Positions 1-7,039 are shown, numbered from the stretch's first letter. The stretch: DNA of 10,000 nucleotides from Hirudo medicinalis (GCA_011800805.1 MPNW01000177.1:4089-14088), one strand, 5' to 3'. Made by a program: numbers and translations. Notes: a model not told the origin generated them from the letters alone.

Positions 1-57
1 AAAAAGTCTAAAATAAACAAATGGATATTGAATTGGCAACATCTAGGTCAAGTTTAG

Positions 58-93
58 CATCGTAACCTCGAGAAGGCGGTAGATGTTACGATG
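58..93. repeat. 9-bp perfect inverted repeat
   Basis: CATCGTAAC at 58-66 is the exact reverse complement of GTTACGATG at 85-93, with an 18-bp spacer. An overlapping alternative pair, ACATCTA (39-45) and TAGATGT (80-86), would compete with it. It could fold as a small stem-loop in DNA or RNA. Nothing nearby gives it a role, and a 9-bp pair can occur by chance. Confidence 0.45.
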
Positions 94-223
94 TCGTCTG
101 GTAATGAGTTCTAGCCGCAGACTGTTGTATTAATGAAAAAGTGTCCTCCCTTACCAGAATAGAAGACTGGTTGGATGTTATTTATTGGATTTGTGTTCAT
201 GTGTCCATGTAATTATTTTGTAG

Positions 224-385
224 AGCAAGCAAAAGTCTAAAACCAGTCTTCTGTGGTCTAAGGTTGCAGGCCAAGAATTTTTAGATGTTTCAAACATGGA
301 CACCGATGGAGTTGAGGAAACTGACTTTGTAAAACGTGTTTGGACCTTTTCAATTGTCAATTTGTACTTTTTGTATGGGTTCTAG
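224..385 (+). CDS. possible terminal exon of an upstream gene, product unknown
   Basis: An open frame of 53 codons follows a T-rich acceptor-like sequence ending TTTTGTAG at 223 and stops at TAG 383-385. AATAAA lies 20 bases further on (405-410), with a GT-rich stretch after it, so the layout is that of a last exon plus short 3'UTR. The predicted peptide has a basic start, an acidic middle (DVSNMDTDGVEETDF) and a hydrophobic end (VNLYFLYGF). I recognise no family. There is no ATG-led start, so it would have to be joined to exons left of the window. The opposite strand is also open over much of this interval (178-360), so strand and coding status are both uncertain. It could be chance or an old pseudogene piece. 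Confidence 0.35.
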   Translation, partial: SKQKSKTSLLWSKVAGQEFLDVSNMDTDGVEETDFVKRVWTFSIVNLYFLYGF

Positions 386-404
386 TTGTCTTTGAATCAA
401 TTAA

Positions 405-410
405 AATAAA
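405..410 (+). terminator. AATAAA polyadenylation signal for the possible upstream exon
   Basis: AATAAA lies 20 bases after the TAG at 383-385, followed by a GT-rich stretch around 427-440 (CAGTTGTTGGTCACATG). The order matches an animal cleavage and polyadenylation region. AATAAA is common by chance in AT-rich DNA, so the support comes mainly from its position behind an open frame. Confidence 0.35.
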
Positions 411-472
411 GTAAATTAAATTTACTCAGTTGTTGGTCACATGCTTAGTTGAACTGACCAGCGAGCCAGATC

Positions 473-521
473 CACTGCTGGATTTATTTATAAGCTTGGC
501 AAGTTGCAGCTTAGAGGTCTC
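473..521 (+). repeat. left terminal inverted repeat of the hAT element
   Basis: This end begins CACTGCTGGATTTA directly after the left copy of GCCAGATC. It pairs imperfectly with the complement of 1848-1890. A TTTATA-like insertion around 486-491 separates the outer block from the inner block (AAGCTTGGCAAG then CTTAGAGGTCTC). In hAT elements these ends are the transposase cleavage sites and inner binding region. Confidence 0.75.
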
Positions 522-759
522 TTGGAGGCCCCAAAAAAAAAAAAATTAAATTAAACAAAACCTACTTAAAGCAACTTTTGAGAGTAATTGTTTTAACTTA
601 ACTATTTTATAATAAATATTTTATAATAAATTTGATAAAATTTGCTAAAAATAAATTGGGGCGGTCACAATAATTTATTTGTCAATCGCAATAATGACTT
701 TAGAAACTATCCATAAAAAATATAATTTTAATGTCTTTGGTATTATCACATAAATAAAC

Positions 760-855
760 ACGTTCCTTAAAAAGTTTACATTTGTCCGAATCATTAGTCA
801 TGCAACGGACTTTAATCAAATAAATAAAATAAATAAATAAAAAGTTTACATTATA
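760..855 (+). repeat. short direct repeat around an (AAAT)n tract
   Basis: AAAAAGTTTACATT occurs near 768-782 and again near 839-852, separated by a stretch that includes an AAAT microsatellite (about 819-840). It lies inside the hAT element. The copy spacing and the simple tract suggest replication slippage rather than function. Confidence 0.5.
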
Positions 856-1029
856 TTTTCGTTCTCTTTCTTCTTGTTGTTTTAAAATATAAATTTCGTT
901 ATTATTTTCAAGTATTCAACACAAAAAGCAATGATAAATGACATTTTGAGCTAAACGTATAAAGGGCTCCATCACATTCAATAGGTTAATTGTCCTATTC
1001 ATCACGTTATGCTGAGGACATTAATCAAA

Positions 1030-1050
1030 TACTACTACTACTACTACTAC
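1030..1050 (+). repeat. (TAC)7 microsatellite
   Basis: Seven perfect TAC units lie inside the hAT element, ahead of the transposase remnant. No coding frame crosses them convincingly. Confidence 0.9.
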
Positions 1051-1154
1051 ATCAACAGTTTAGGACAGCACAACCAAACTACGGTCCGCGACGGCCTGCC
1101 GACAGTACTTGAATTTGTCTGTTAAAACTTACGGATCGCGAGACCTGTTGATGC

Positions 1155-1170
1155 CATTTAAATTTAAATG
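1155..1170. repeat. 16-bp perfect palindrome CATTTAAATTTAAATG
   Basis: The sequence equals its own reverse complement over all 16 bases and does not extend further. It lies inside the hAT element. Its AT content makes chance origin possible. Confidence 0.8.
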
Positions 1171-1493
1171 TCGTGTTGAGCTCACTAAATCTTCATGGAC
1201 ATGTAGGTAGGTTACAAAATTGCGTGCGTATGACATTTCAAAATATTAGTGCGTGTTTTTAATGCAGATTTGGTTAGATAACAATACGCATGTTGTTGTC
1301 AAGGAAAGTGAATTTCGATATTTACGATAAGTCATTTCCGTTACCAATAGAAACCAGAAATATATAAAAGAAAACAAATAAAAATTATTTATTTCAGCTC
1401 TACATATGTTAAATAGTTGTTCATGTATATTGGTATCATTTTTTTCTAGGTTTTTATTAACGTTAGCGCCGATTGTTTTTATGTGAGCGATAA

Positions 1494-1622
1494 TCGGAGA
1501 TTCGTGGGACGAAATTGACTGATGAACATTTGAAAGCAATTCTCTTGATTGGATGCAGCAATTCCAAAGCAAACATTGACGATATCTTGAAAGGCAAACT
1601 TCAGTTTCACAAATCTCACTAA
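1494..1622 (+). pseudogene. C-terminal remnant of hAT-type transposase (GTF2IRD2/ZBED5-like)
   Basis: An open frame of 42 residues ends at TAA 1620-1622. It begins SEIRGTKLTDEHL and ends ILKGKLQFHKSH. The LTDEHL block, a hydrophobic stretch (LKAILLIGC) and a QFHxSH-like terminus match, from memory, the last residues of hAT transposases and their domesticated relatives, just after the dimerisation region. The frame is closed upstream by TAA at 1491-1493, and I could not follow the transposase further, so the catalytic domain is deleted or eroded. The piece is in the right place, 268 bp inside the right end and on the + strand. The 154-codon open frame on the opposite strand (1246-1710) is antisense and resembles nothing known to me. 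Confidence 0.65.
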
Positions 1623-1847
1623 ACCTTTCTGCTATCGTTGCGTTCCTTGATAACGTTTTTAAAATAAATATGTTAGTTAAATTTGTTTTTGTGCATCGTA
1701 CATCACTCATCCATGAATATAATATGGAATAATAAATTCAGTTTTAGTCTTTTTCTCAGAGCTTTCGTTCTGGCTTGCAAGTATTGAACACAATGATTAT
1801 ATGACCCGCGCTCGTTTTAGTTACCTGGCCCAATGTGAAAAAAGTTT

Positions 1848-1890
1848 GGTGATCCCTAAGGGGCATCGTCAAACTTAAATCCCGGCCCTG
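1848..1890 (-). repeat. right terminal inverted repeat of the hAT element
   Basis: Read inward on the minus strand this end starts CAGGGCCGGGATTTAAG and continues through CCCCTTAGGGATCACC. It abuts the right copy of GCCAGATC at 1891-1898. Similar CAGGGCCGG starts are common in hAT elements. It mirrors the left end imperfectly. Confidence 0.75.
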
Positions 1891-1993
1891 GCCAGATCTC
1901 AACTTAGCATTTGCTAGTAGTGGATAAAAATAAGGCACTAACTGTGATAAATATTGTTGAAATCCATGTGGCGTTTAACCTTATTGCTGTCAG

Positions 1994-2017
1994 ATGTCTC
2001 AGCAGCGTACGAAACAG
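1994..2017 (+). CDS. weak candidate first coding exon of the geminin-like gene
   Basis: The first resolved geminin-like exon starts at a codon boundary, so the missing first exon must end on a codon boundary and supply an ATG. Here ATG TCT CAG CAG ... AAA CAG (MSQQRTKQ) ends in phase 0 before GTCCTG. The donor is poor and is duplicated: CAGGTCCTG occurs twice in tandem (2015-2023, 2024-2032), and the second copy would also keep phase. Rival short ATG stretches with phase-0 donors exist at 2533-2550 (before GTGGTA) and 2611-2625 (before GTAAGA). I cannot choose among them. Confidence 0.15.
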
Positions 2018-2197
2018 GTCCTGCAGGTCCTGTTGCTTTGACTATAATGGCAAGGATCCATTCGGAAGACTTGCATAGCTTCTGACATAAACTGAATCAT
2101 TCGAGTGGAATGATCCTATCTTGTTGGAATGTGTTTGTGCAAACTGCTCGTCTTTCTCGACTTTCTTTACTCTACAGTGGTCAGGATGTATTTGTTC

Positions 2198-2220
2198 CAG
2201 TGGCGTAACTAGGAGTGGGC
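2198..2220 (+). mobile_element. second hAT-type terminus, probably a degraded short element
   Basis: CAGTGGCGTAACTAGGAGTG followed by GGC closely matches a terminal repeat seen widely in animal hAT elements (CAGTGGCGTAACTA type). No good partner end is present in the window. An imperfect inverted pair (CTTAAATTAATAATGATAAG at 2220-2239 against the complement of 2271-2290, 15 of 20 positions) and CTCCTGTAAC near 2310 hint at a degraded non-autonomous copy of about 120 bp. No 8-bp duplication is convincing. Confidence 0.45.
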
Positions 2221-3048
2221 TTAAATTAATAATGATAAGCTGACACTATCACAGCAAGCCGTTAAACGTTCTTATTAATTATCATTTAAGTGATTTCAGA
2301 CACACAGCTCCTGTAACATTCAGACCATGTCTCCCCAATATTTGAGTTACATCGATTAATTTTGCTTATAAACATAAAAACCCATGCATTCCTAAAATTG
2401 TATAAAGAACTATTTTACTATAAAATCTGAGTTTTTTTTTTATTGCGAATTTATCAATTTCACTCAGGCTTTAATTGTCATTATAAAATATGGGAAATAA
2501 ACTAAATTTTAGCACAAGTTCATTGCCTCAAAATGATTGTGAATGTTAAGGTGGTAATTCATTAATAAAATTATATTTAAAGTATTTCATAATAACTCTT
2601 GTCAAATAGAATGCAAATTATTTTTGTAAGAGTTTCAAATCAATATTTTAATTTTTAACTTTAATGGAAGATTTATTTTAAATTTAATCTCTATACCATA
2701 AAACATAAGCAAAGAACTTGCGCAAAATTTGAACTCCGGCTTTGTTGTACAATATGATAATCGGCTGATTACCGATGGACAGGTTTATAATCGTTTCAGA
2801 ACCGACTGCAAAGGTTATACTTGTTGAATCTTTTGGAATGTATAACGTTACAAACGTTTTCTAAGTTAATGTAAAAAATGAAGTCCAGAATTTGGCGAAA
2901 ATCAAATCGCTTACTTAAATTGACTACCAAGAAGCCAAACTAGAAATTGTATCGGAAAACTGGCTAAATTGCAAAGGAATTAATATTTCTAAGGAGCTCC
3001 TATGATGTGTTAATGCAAAATTTATAAGTATGATAATTTATTGTTTAG

Positions 3049-3117
3049 TCACCTAGCTATAGAACAAGTTCACCAAAGAATGGCCCTCTCTCAAAAGTTG
3101 CTAGTTACAAAAAACGC
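3049..3117 (+). CDS. geminin-like gene, first resolved exon
   Basis: The acceptor TTTATTGTTTAG ends at 3048, and its TAG closes this frame upstream, so the exon cannot extend left. The donor is a strong GTAAGT at 3118. The 23 codons read SPSYRTSSPKNG through SYKKR, both borders in phase 0. It has no ATG, so at least one exon lies upstream. This is the least certain exon because it lacks a family motif. Confidence 0.6.
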
Positions 3118-4438
3118 GTAAGTAATTTTTAGTTAATAATATGTTTTTTAAAGATGCTCTAAGTTTTTAGTAGGATTCACAACAAACATTGCCCAATATT
3201 TTAAATGACAAACTAGGCTTTTGTTATTTTCTATTTAATGTCCAATTACCATTCAAAGCAAATTGCTTTAGTTATAAATAGATAAATGAAATGAACATGT
3301 TCGGAACGTTATTATGATAGATTGGAACTGCTGCCTTAAAAGAGAGCAACAAAACCCGCAAATCTACTCACAAAGGAGAAAAATCTTTTAAGATTTATGA
3401 AGATGCTGACTGCAAGGAAGAGAAGCCTAAGAAAGATGATCATCCAAGAACAGAAGTCGTGGATGGAGAATGTCAGACAGAAAGTTCCTCATGTTTTTGT
3501 TCGTGCCATTCTGCCGACAAAAGCAGAGCAGATACCAGTGTTGATCTAGGTTCATCGATAGCATTCGATCCTGAGGAAGAAGCATACAGAAAGATGATAC
3601 AAGGTATGCCATTGATTAATTTTTAATTTTTTGGAGAAGGAACTTATATTTATCATTTAATGTCAAACATAAACATTAAACATTTGGGGTCAGTCTCAAG
3701 GAAGCATTTATTGTTTTATTTATTTTTTGGATCAGAGGAGGTACCGGATGATTACTGGCACTGGGTTGGAGAGGCCCACAACAAGACCGAAATGTTTAAT
3801 CAGACCTTGGAGGAGGCATTGCAGGTTGTCATGAACTGATGATTGACTGTTCCTTGGGTGTTGATGTAATTTATGCATTCCTTAGTATTTGTGACAACAT
3901 AATGTTATTACTATGGCTTAGTAGTAATAATGCTAATGACAACACTTTGTTGATTGTAACATTAACTAACTTAGGCAGACTTTTTAGTTTTTGTAATATC
4001 AATGTTGCAGCTGGCAGATGAGGTTGAAAAGTTAAAAGAAAAAAATGCCCAACTGGCAAAAGAAGCCAGTTTTTCTTCTTACTTTGCATCAGTTGTCGAG
4101 GTTTGTTTGCATGGTTTATTTTGCCAACTTCTTCAAGCTACAAAATTCCATTCACATTTTTAGTCATTTAGTGCTTTATTTGTTTCATCACCAAATTGTT
4201 TTCGATAATTACATTATTGCTTAGTGCTTGAATTGGAAGTGTTGCTTTTTTTCCCCAGTGCATGCTTGATGTGTTGCCAGAGGACAGTGGCATTGCTGAG
4301 GTCAGTAAGCATTTGATCTCTTACAGAGACATCACAAAAGATCAGTCATTGACAGGAAATCGTTCGAGTACTGACGGTGATGTCGGCAAACTTAAAGAGA
4401 GTGAAGATGTTAAGAAAGATGGTCAGGGTGAAGCTTGA
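3049..4438 (+). CDS. GMNN-like: geminin-family coiled-coil protein, five exons resolved, 5' end missing
   Basis: Exons 3049-3117, 3321-3603, 3736-3824, 4011-4100 and 4259-4438 join in one frame to give 236 residues and a stop. Geminin binds CDT1 and blocks repeat origin licensing in the nucleus; its paralogues GEMC1 and multicilin act in multiciliated cells. The family signature is EEAYRKMIQEEVPDDYW (last residue W125 of the partial protein), like the segment before the human geminin coil with its Tyr98-Trp99. A coil follows: LADEVEKLKEKNAQLAKEA, then YFASVVECML. An acidic, polar C-terminus ends DGQGEA. The N-terminal half is basic (SYKKR, KTRKSTHK) with a Cys cluster (C-x6-C-x-C-x-C). Total length fits geminin (about 209 in human) better than GEMC1 or multicilin (over 300), but ASVVE resembles the ASVL of the latter two. 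The coil is about five residues short. There is no RxxL or KEN box in these exons. The start exon is unresolved. Confidence 0.85.
3321..3603 (+). CDS. geminin-like gene, N-terminal regulatory exon
   Basis: The acceptor ends TATGATAG at 3320 and has a poor pyrimidine tract; the donor is GTATGC at 3604. There are 94 codons plus one base. The first part is basic and polar, the middle has four cysteines in twelve residues (CQTESSSCFCSC), and the end, FDPEEEAYRKMIQ, begins the conserved block that precedes the coil in geminins. The minus-strand open frame over 3427-3612 is its antisense shadow. Confidence 0.8.
3736..3824 (+). CDS. geminin-like gene, exon with the Tyr-Trp motif and coil start
   Basis: The acceptor is GGATCAG with a T-rich run before it; the donor GTTGTC at 3825 is weak. 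It encodes EEVPDDYWHWVGEAHNK through LEEALQ. The YW pair and following helix match the CDT1-contact region of geminin as known in vertebrates. Reading through the donor gives only VVMN before a stop, so splicing here is needed. Confidence 0.85.
4011..4100 (+). CDS. geminin-like gene, central coiled-coil exon
   Basis: The acceptor CAATGTTGCAG ends at 4010 and the donor is GTTTGT at 4101. The exon has exactly 30 codons with phase-0 borders. It encodes the core coil (LADEVEKLKEKNAQLAKEA) and SSYFASVVE. This aligns with human ARLKKENKELAEVA and its following segment. The minus-strand open frame 3871-4089 is a shadow. Confidence 0.88.
4259..4438 (+). CDS. geminin-like gene, last coding exon
   Basis: The acceptor has a strong pyrimidine tract (TTTTTTTCCCCAG ending at 4258). 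There are 59 codons and TGA at 4436-4438. It starts CMLDVLPEDSG, closing the coil, then runs into a polar, charged tail (GNRSSTDGDVGKLKES, VKKDGQGEA), as in geminins. The + strand open frame from 4377 in another phase is a shadow. Confidence 0.85.
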   Translation, partial: CMLDVLPEDSGIAEVSKHLISYRDITKDQSLTGNRSSTDGDVGKLKESEDVKKDGQGEA

Positions 4439-4590
4439 AGTGACTGCATTTATTACTGATATTCAGTTCCAGCTCATCAACTGGCATCACAACTCTCATA
4501 AAACGTGGCTGAATATGCCTGTGTTTGTTATGTTTTCTTTGTGGCGAAATGTTTTTATTCAAATAAATGCTCCTTCCATGTTGCGAGCAT
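4439..4590 (+). other. 3' untranslated region of the geminin-like gene
   Basis: The sequence after the TGA is T-rich with no coding character. It ends around the AATAAA at 4562-4567 and a GT-rich stretch after it. I placed the end from these signals, not from transcript data. Confidence 0.6.
4562..4567 (+). terminator. AATAAA polyadenylation signal of the geminin-like gene
   Basis: A canonical AATAAA lies 124 bases after the stop codon. It is followed within 40 bases by a GT-rich element (CATGTTGCGAGCATGTTTGT), as expected for cleavage and polyadenylation. Confidence 0.7.
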
Positions 4591-4599
4591 GTTTGTAAT

Positions 4600-5093
4600 A
4601 TAGAGAACTGAGAACAAGTGATTTTCTTATCACCAACAAACTTTGTGTGTTTTTGGATGCATCCAACAACTGCTTGTGGACTTTCTGCCTGAGTTTGCTT
4701 AAGATTTTGCTTTCAATTCATCGATCCGAAATATTCAGCCTTAAGTTTTGGGAAGTTGAATTGAAAATCCTAGAGGAATGTTTTATCAAGGAATCAATTT
4801 TAAGGTGGTGGGGTGATATCAGTGACTCCTTCGGTTGGTCGGTAGATGGAGTTCAGATTGTGAGGTAAAGAGTTAAGTTATTTAGCAAAGCTCTAAACAA
4901 CTCTTTTGCTGATGAGAAGCGCCAAAAACTATATCAATTTTCTAGGATTTCGGTGTCGAGTTGTCATCCGGTGCGTTTTTATCATAGATGAAATTGATTA
5001 ATCGGTGAAGAGAAAATGGATGATATGTGTCACCATAAAGCAATACTTATTTCAAATTCTGAGCAGCAATAAAGAAAGTAATCAAACACAGTG
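4600..5093. other. intergenic, no recognised feature
   Basis: A 73-codon open frame at 4647-4868 has no motif, acceptor context or family resemblance that I can see. I see no RNA gene or repeat of note up to the retrotransposon relic. Confidence 0.5.
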
Positions 5094-5823
5094 GGAATAA
5101 ATCAGAAATGACAAAGTGGTTCTTAACCGACTGAGTCTCAACAATAAATGTGAAATAATATATATAATATAGCATTGGCTCCCCAACACTTCAATTGCAA
5201 TCACCATTAATTCGCAGACAGTCAGAAGCCTGGGAGCACATCTGGATACATCCCTGACGATGAGTCCTCACATTGGTGGGTTGCCGCAGGCTGTTATGCC
5301 AAGCTTCATGTCCACAAGGAGGCTAAACCATTTGTGCCACATCAAATTTTCATGTCCCTCATAGTCCAGCTCATCCTCTCAAAGCTCGATTACTGCAATT
5401 CTATTCTGGTCAATGCCAGTTTCCGGACCCAAGCAGTCATGAACACAGCGGCGAAGCTCGTTTATGGTGAAAGGTCTTCTGACCACATCACTCCTTTCCT
5501 CATGGACCTGCACTGGCTAAGAATTCCGGACAGAATCACCTTCAAAATCCTGCTTCTAGTCTACAGAGCCAGGCAGCGCTCCTCAGTACCTCACTGAATT
5601 TTTGACAAGCACATCTGCTATAGATCATTGCTCTACCACATGCTCTAAGAGCATCCCTCCGGTCCTCCAACAACAGGACTCTTGTTGTTCCTAGGTCCTG
5701 AACAGAGAGGCATGGAGACCTTTCGTTCCATGTCTGCGGACCCAGGATGTGGAATTCTCTTCCAACCGAAGTCCGTGTTGCACCGACAATAGAACTTTTT
5801 AAAACACTACTTAAAACTTAAAA
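5094..5823 (+). pseudogene. broken reverse-transcriptase C-terminal region of the L2/CR1 relic
   Basis: Homology moves among three frames: one from about 5094 to 5280 with TAG at 5170-5172, a second from about 5290 to 5575, back to the first from about 5578 to 5655, and a third from about 5660 to 5821 with TGA at 5699-5701. A tandem duplication of CTTAAAA (5810-5816, 5817-5823) breaks the final LLKT-type motif and creates TAA at 5819-5821. The longest intact piece is 87 codons (5334-5597). The catalytic YxDD motif lies upstream of what is preserved. No functional product is possible. Confidence 0.8.
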
Positions 5824-5995
5824 CCTACCTGTTCAGTTGATCGTCCTGAATTCAATTTTGATTGTGTTAGATTTCAATCATTACCTCATTTTTACTCTGA
5901 CTCACTGCAATGATTGAACTTAATTGCTGGTAATGTTTGTCATAGTGCCTGGACATCTCATTGGGATAATTTGTGCACTCAAAATATGGGCTAAA

Positions 5996-6028
5996 TAAAT
6001 GTAAATGTAAATGTAAATGTAAATGTAA
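5996..6028 (+). repeat. (ATGTAA)n 3' tail of the retrotransposon
   Basis: About five copies of a hexamer, TAAATG in one phase, follow GCTAAATA directly. L2 and CR1 elements commonly end in short simple repeats rather than poly(A). The array marks the 3' border of the insertion. Confidence 0.85.
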
Positions 6029-6830
6029 TTACTGACAAACCTTTTTTGTTTTTACTGCTCAATGTCGGTTTAATGAGTCCATCAAAATGTACGGAAGCTA
6101 TAATTACCAACGATTATAAGTTTATTAAAACTAATATATTAATGTAATTGTTCAGTCTCAAATGATGTTATGTCCAGGTTGTGAGTATGCATGGTGGAGG
6201 CAATAAATGATTAGTTGTGCATTGCTTATTATCTTATTATCATCTTCATCATCTTGATAGATTAATTTGAAATTGATATTTTTCAAATATGAGTCTAACT
6301 TTGAGGCAAAAAGAAGTTGGTGAAGATGATGACGACTAAAGTTAATAACGATGGTATTGCAGATATGCAATGTAATTTGTCTTAACAACATTATTTTTAT
6401 TTATAATCCGGTCGAAGGGTTATTCTTAAGCCACTGATGCGACTCATCGGAAATGGAAAGTGAAACAGTGAACATCGAGCGAGAAAAAGTAATAAAGCGA
6501 AGTTGACAGAACATTAGTCGACAATTGGTAAGTACGATGAGGTCATTATGATAAGATGATGAAGTTGGTAAAATTGAGATGCAACTGGATTTACTGAGAG
6601 GACAAAAGTTCATCCCAAGTAGAACATCTCCCGCAAACATCATCATCTCACTTTTATTTTTCACATTTTCTTCGGTTTGGTTTTCTTCTCTTCTAGATTT
6701 TCATTCTGTTTATCGTTAGTCGCTTTTGATGCATTCACATTGCATTTATTAGACATTTATTTATTAATCATACATTTTAACATAATTCATCTCTTGCAGA
6801 TATTGAACATTCACCAAGGCAATTCAACAC
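6029..6830. other. intergenic, no recognised feature
   Basis: Short open frames on both strands (for example 6158-6391 and 6401-6664, minus) show no family motif. A good donor-like TTGGTAAGTA occurs at about 6526-6535 and an acceptor-like CTCTTGCAG near 6800, but no coding frame joins them. Confidence 0.45.
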
Positions 6831-6847
6831 CAACCCATTTAATGATC

Positions 6848-6895
6848 AACCCATTCATTCATCCACCCATTCATTCACCTACTCACACATCCATG
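6848..6895 (+). repeat. degenerate CATT/CACC tetranucleotide repeat
   Basis: Repeated CATTCATT and CACC units (CCCATTCATTCATCCACC and onward) make an imperfect tetranucleotide tract. It gives the + open frame 6677-6919 its Ile-His-Pro-rich tail, so that frame is probably not a gene. Confidence 0.75.
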
Positions 6896-7039
6896 CCTTT
6901 ACTAAGCAATCAGCCTTGAAAGTGCCCTCGCATCTCCTGCAGTGCATGAGAAGTAAAAGCGAATCTCTTTAATTTCGTTGTTTCGCAATAGGTGGCGTCA
7001 TCACAGAAGATATAAACATCAACAGAGGCAAAACAACCG

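Larger units (their letters stand above)
465..1898 (+). mobile_element. hAT-superfamily DNA transposon with 8-bp target duplication, internally deleted
   Basis: The 8-bp direct repeat GCCAGATC occurs at 465-472 and 1891-1898. It immediately flanks a 1,418-bp segment (473-1890) whose ends are imperfect inverted repeats. The left end starts CACTGCTGGATTTA; the right end, read inward on the minus strand, starts CAGGGCCGGGATTTAAG. The similarity extends to about 521 on the left and 1848 on the right, for example CTTAGAGGTCTC against CTTAGGGATCAC, with a small insertion on the left. An 8-bp duplication and CA(G)-starting ends are hallmarks of hAT elements. Inside, 1494-1622 reads as the end of a hAT-type transposase on the + strand, which sets the orientation. 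Full transposases of this type need about 1.8 kb, so the element is internally deleted and cannot move by itself. The exact target duplication beside diverged ends suggests an old insertion with a preserved footprint. Confidence 0.85.
1899..3048. other. AT-rich sequence upstream of the geminin-like gene
   Basis: This stretch has no long open frame. It should hold the promoter and first exon of the geminin-like gene, but I see no convincing TATA box or unambiguous start. It contains the hAT-type terminus at 2198-2220. The part from about 2380 to 2720 is very AT-rich with frequent stops in all frames. Confidence 0.5.
5094..6028 (+). mobile_element. 5'-truncated L2/CR1-type non-LTR retrotransposon relic
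   Basis: The 3' end of a reverse-transcriptase ORF, an untranslated region and a simple tail lie in order on the + strand. Landmarks of the L2/CR1 group are NRLSLN near 5125, the SLGAHLDTSLTMSPHI segment, LILSKLDYCNS, ITPFLMDLHWLRI, FKILLLVYRA, YLTEFL and MWNSLPTEVR...FKTLLKT. The sequence TTTGTGCACTC then GCTAAATAAATG before the tail is also typical. Everything upstream of the late RT and thumb region is missing, as expected from incomplete reverse transcription. The left border is uncertain to some tens of bases, and I found no target duplication. It lies about 500 bp downstream of the geminin-like gene, in the same direction. Confidence 0.85.

Noticed and set aside
1246..1710. Longest open frame in the window, 154 codons on the minus strand
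   Set aside because: It is antisense to the hAT transposase tail, inside the transposon, and its translation shows no domain. Its length is explained as a shadow plus chance.
3961..4010. Alternative acceptor at 3973-3974 that would add 12 in-frame residues to the coil exon
   Set aside because: The added peptide (ADFLVFVISMLQ) is hydrophobic, does not fit a heptad pattern, and its pyrimidine tract is poorer than that of the acceptor used.
4647..4868. 73-codon + frame after the geminin-like gene, considered as a further exon
   Set aside because: It lies after the stop codon and AATAAA of that gene, with no acceptor, donor or family similarity.
5840..6028. Search for a target-site duplication of the retrotransposon
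   Set aside because: No repeat after the tail matched sequence near 5050-5100. Truncation border uncertainty and the simple tail prevent a claim.
6420..6540. Possible exon ending at the strong donor TTGGTAAGTA
   Set aside because: All three frames before it carry stops close by, and no partner exon was found.
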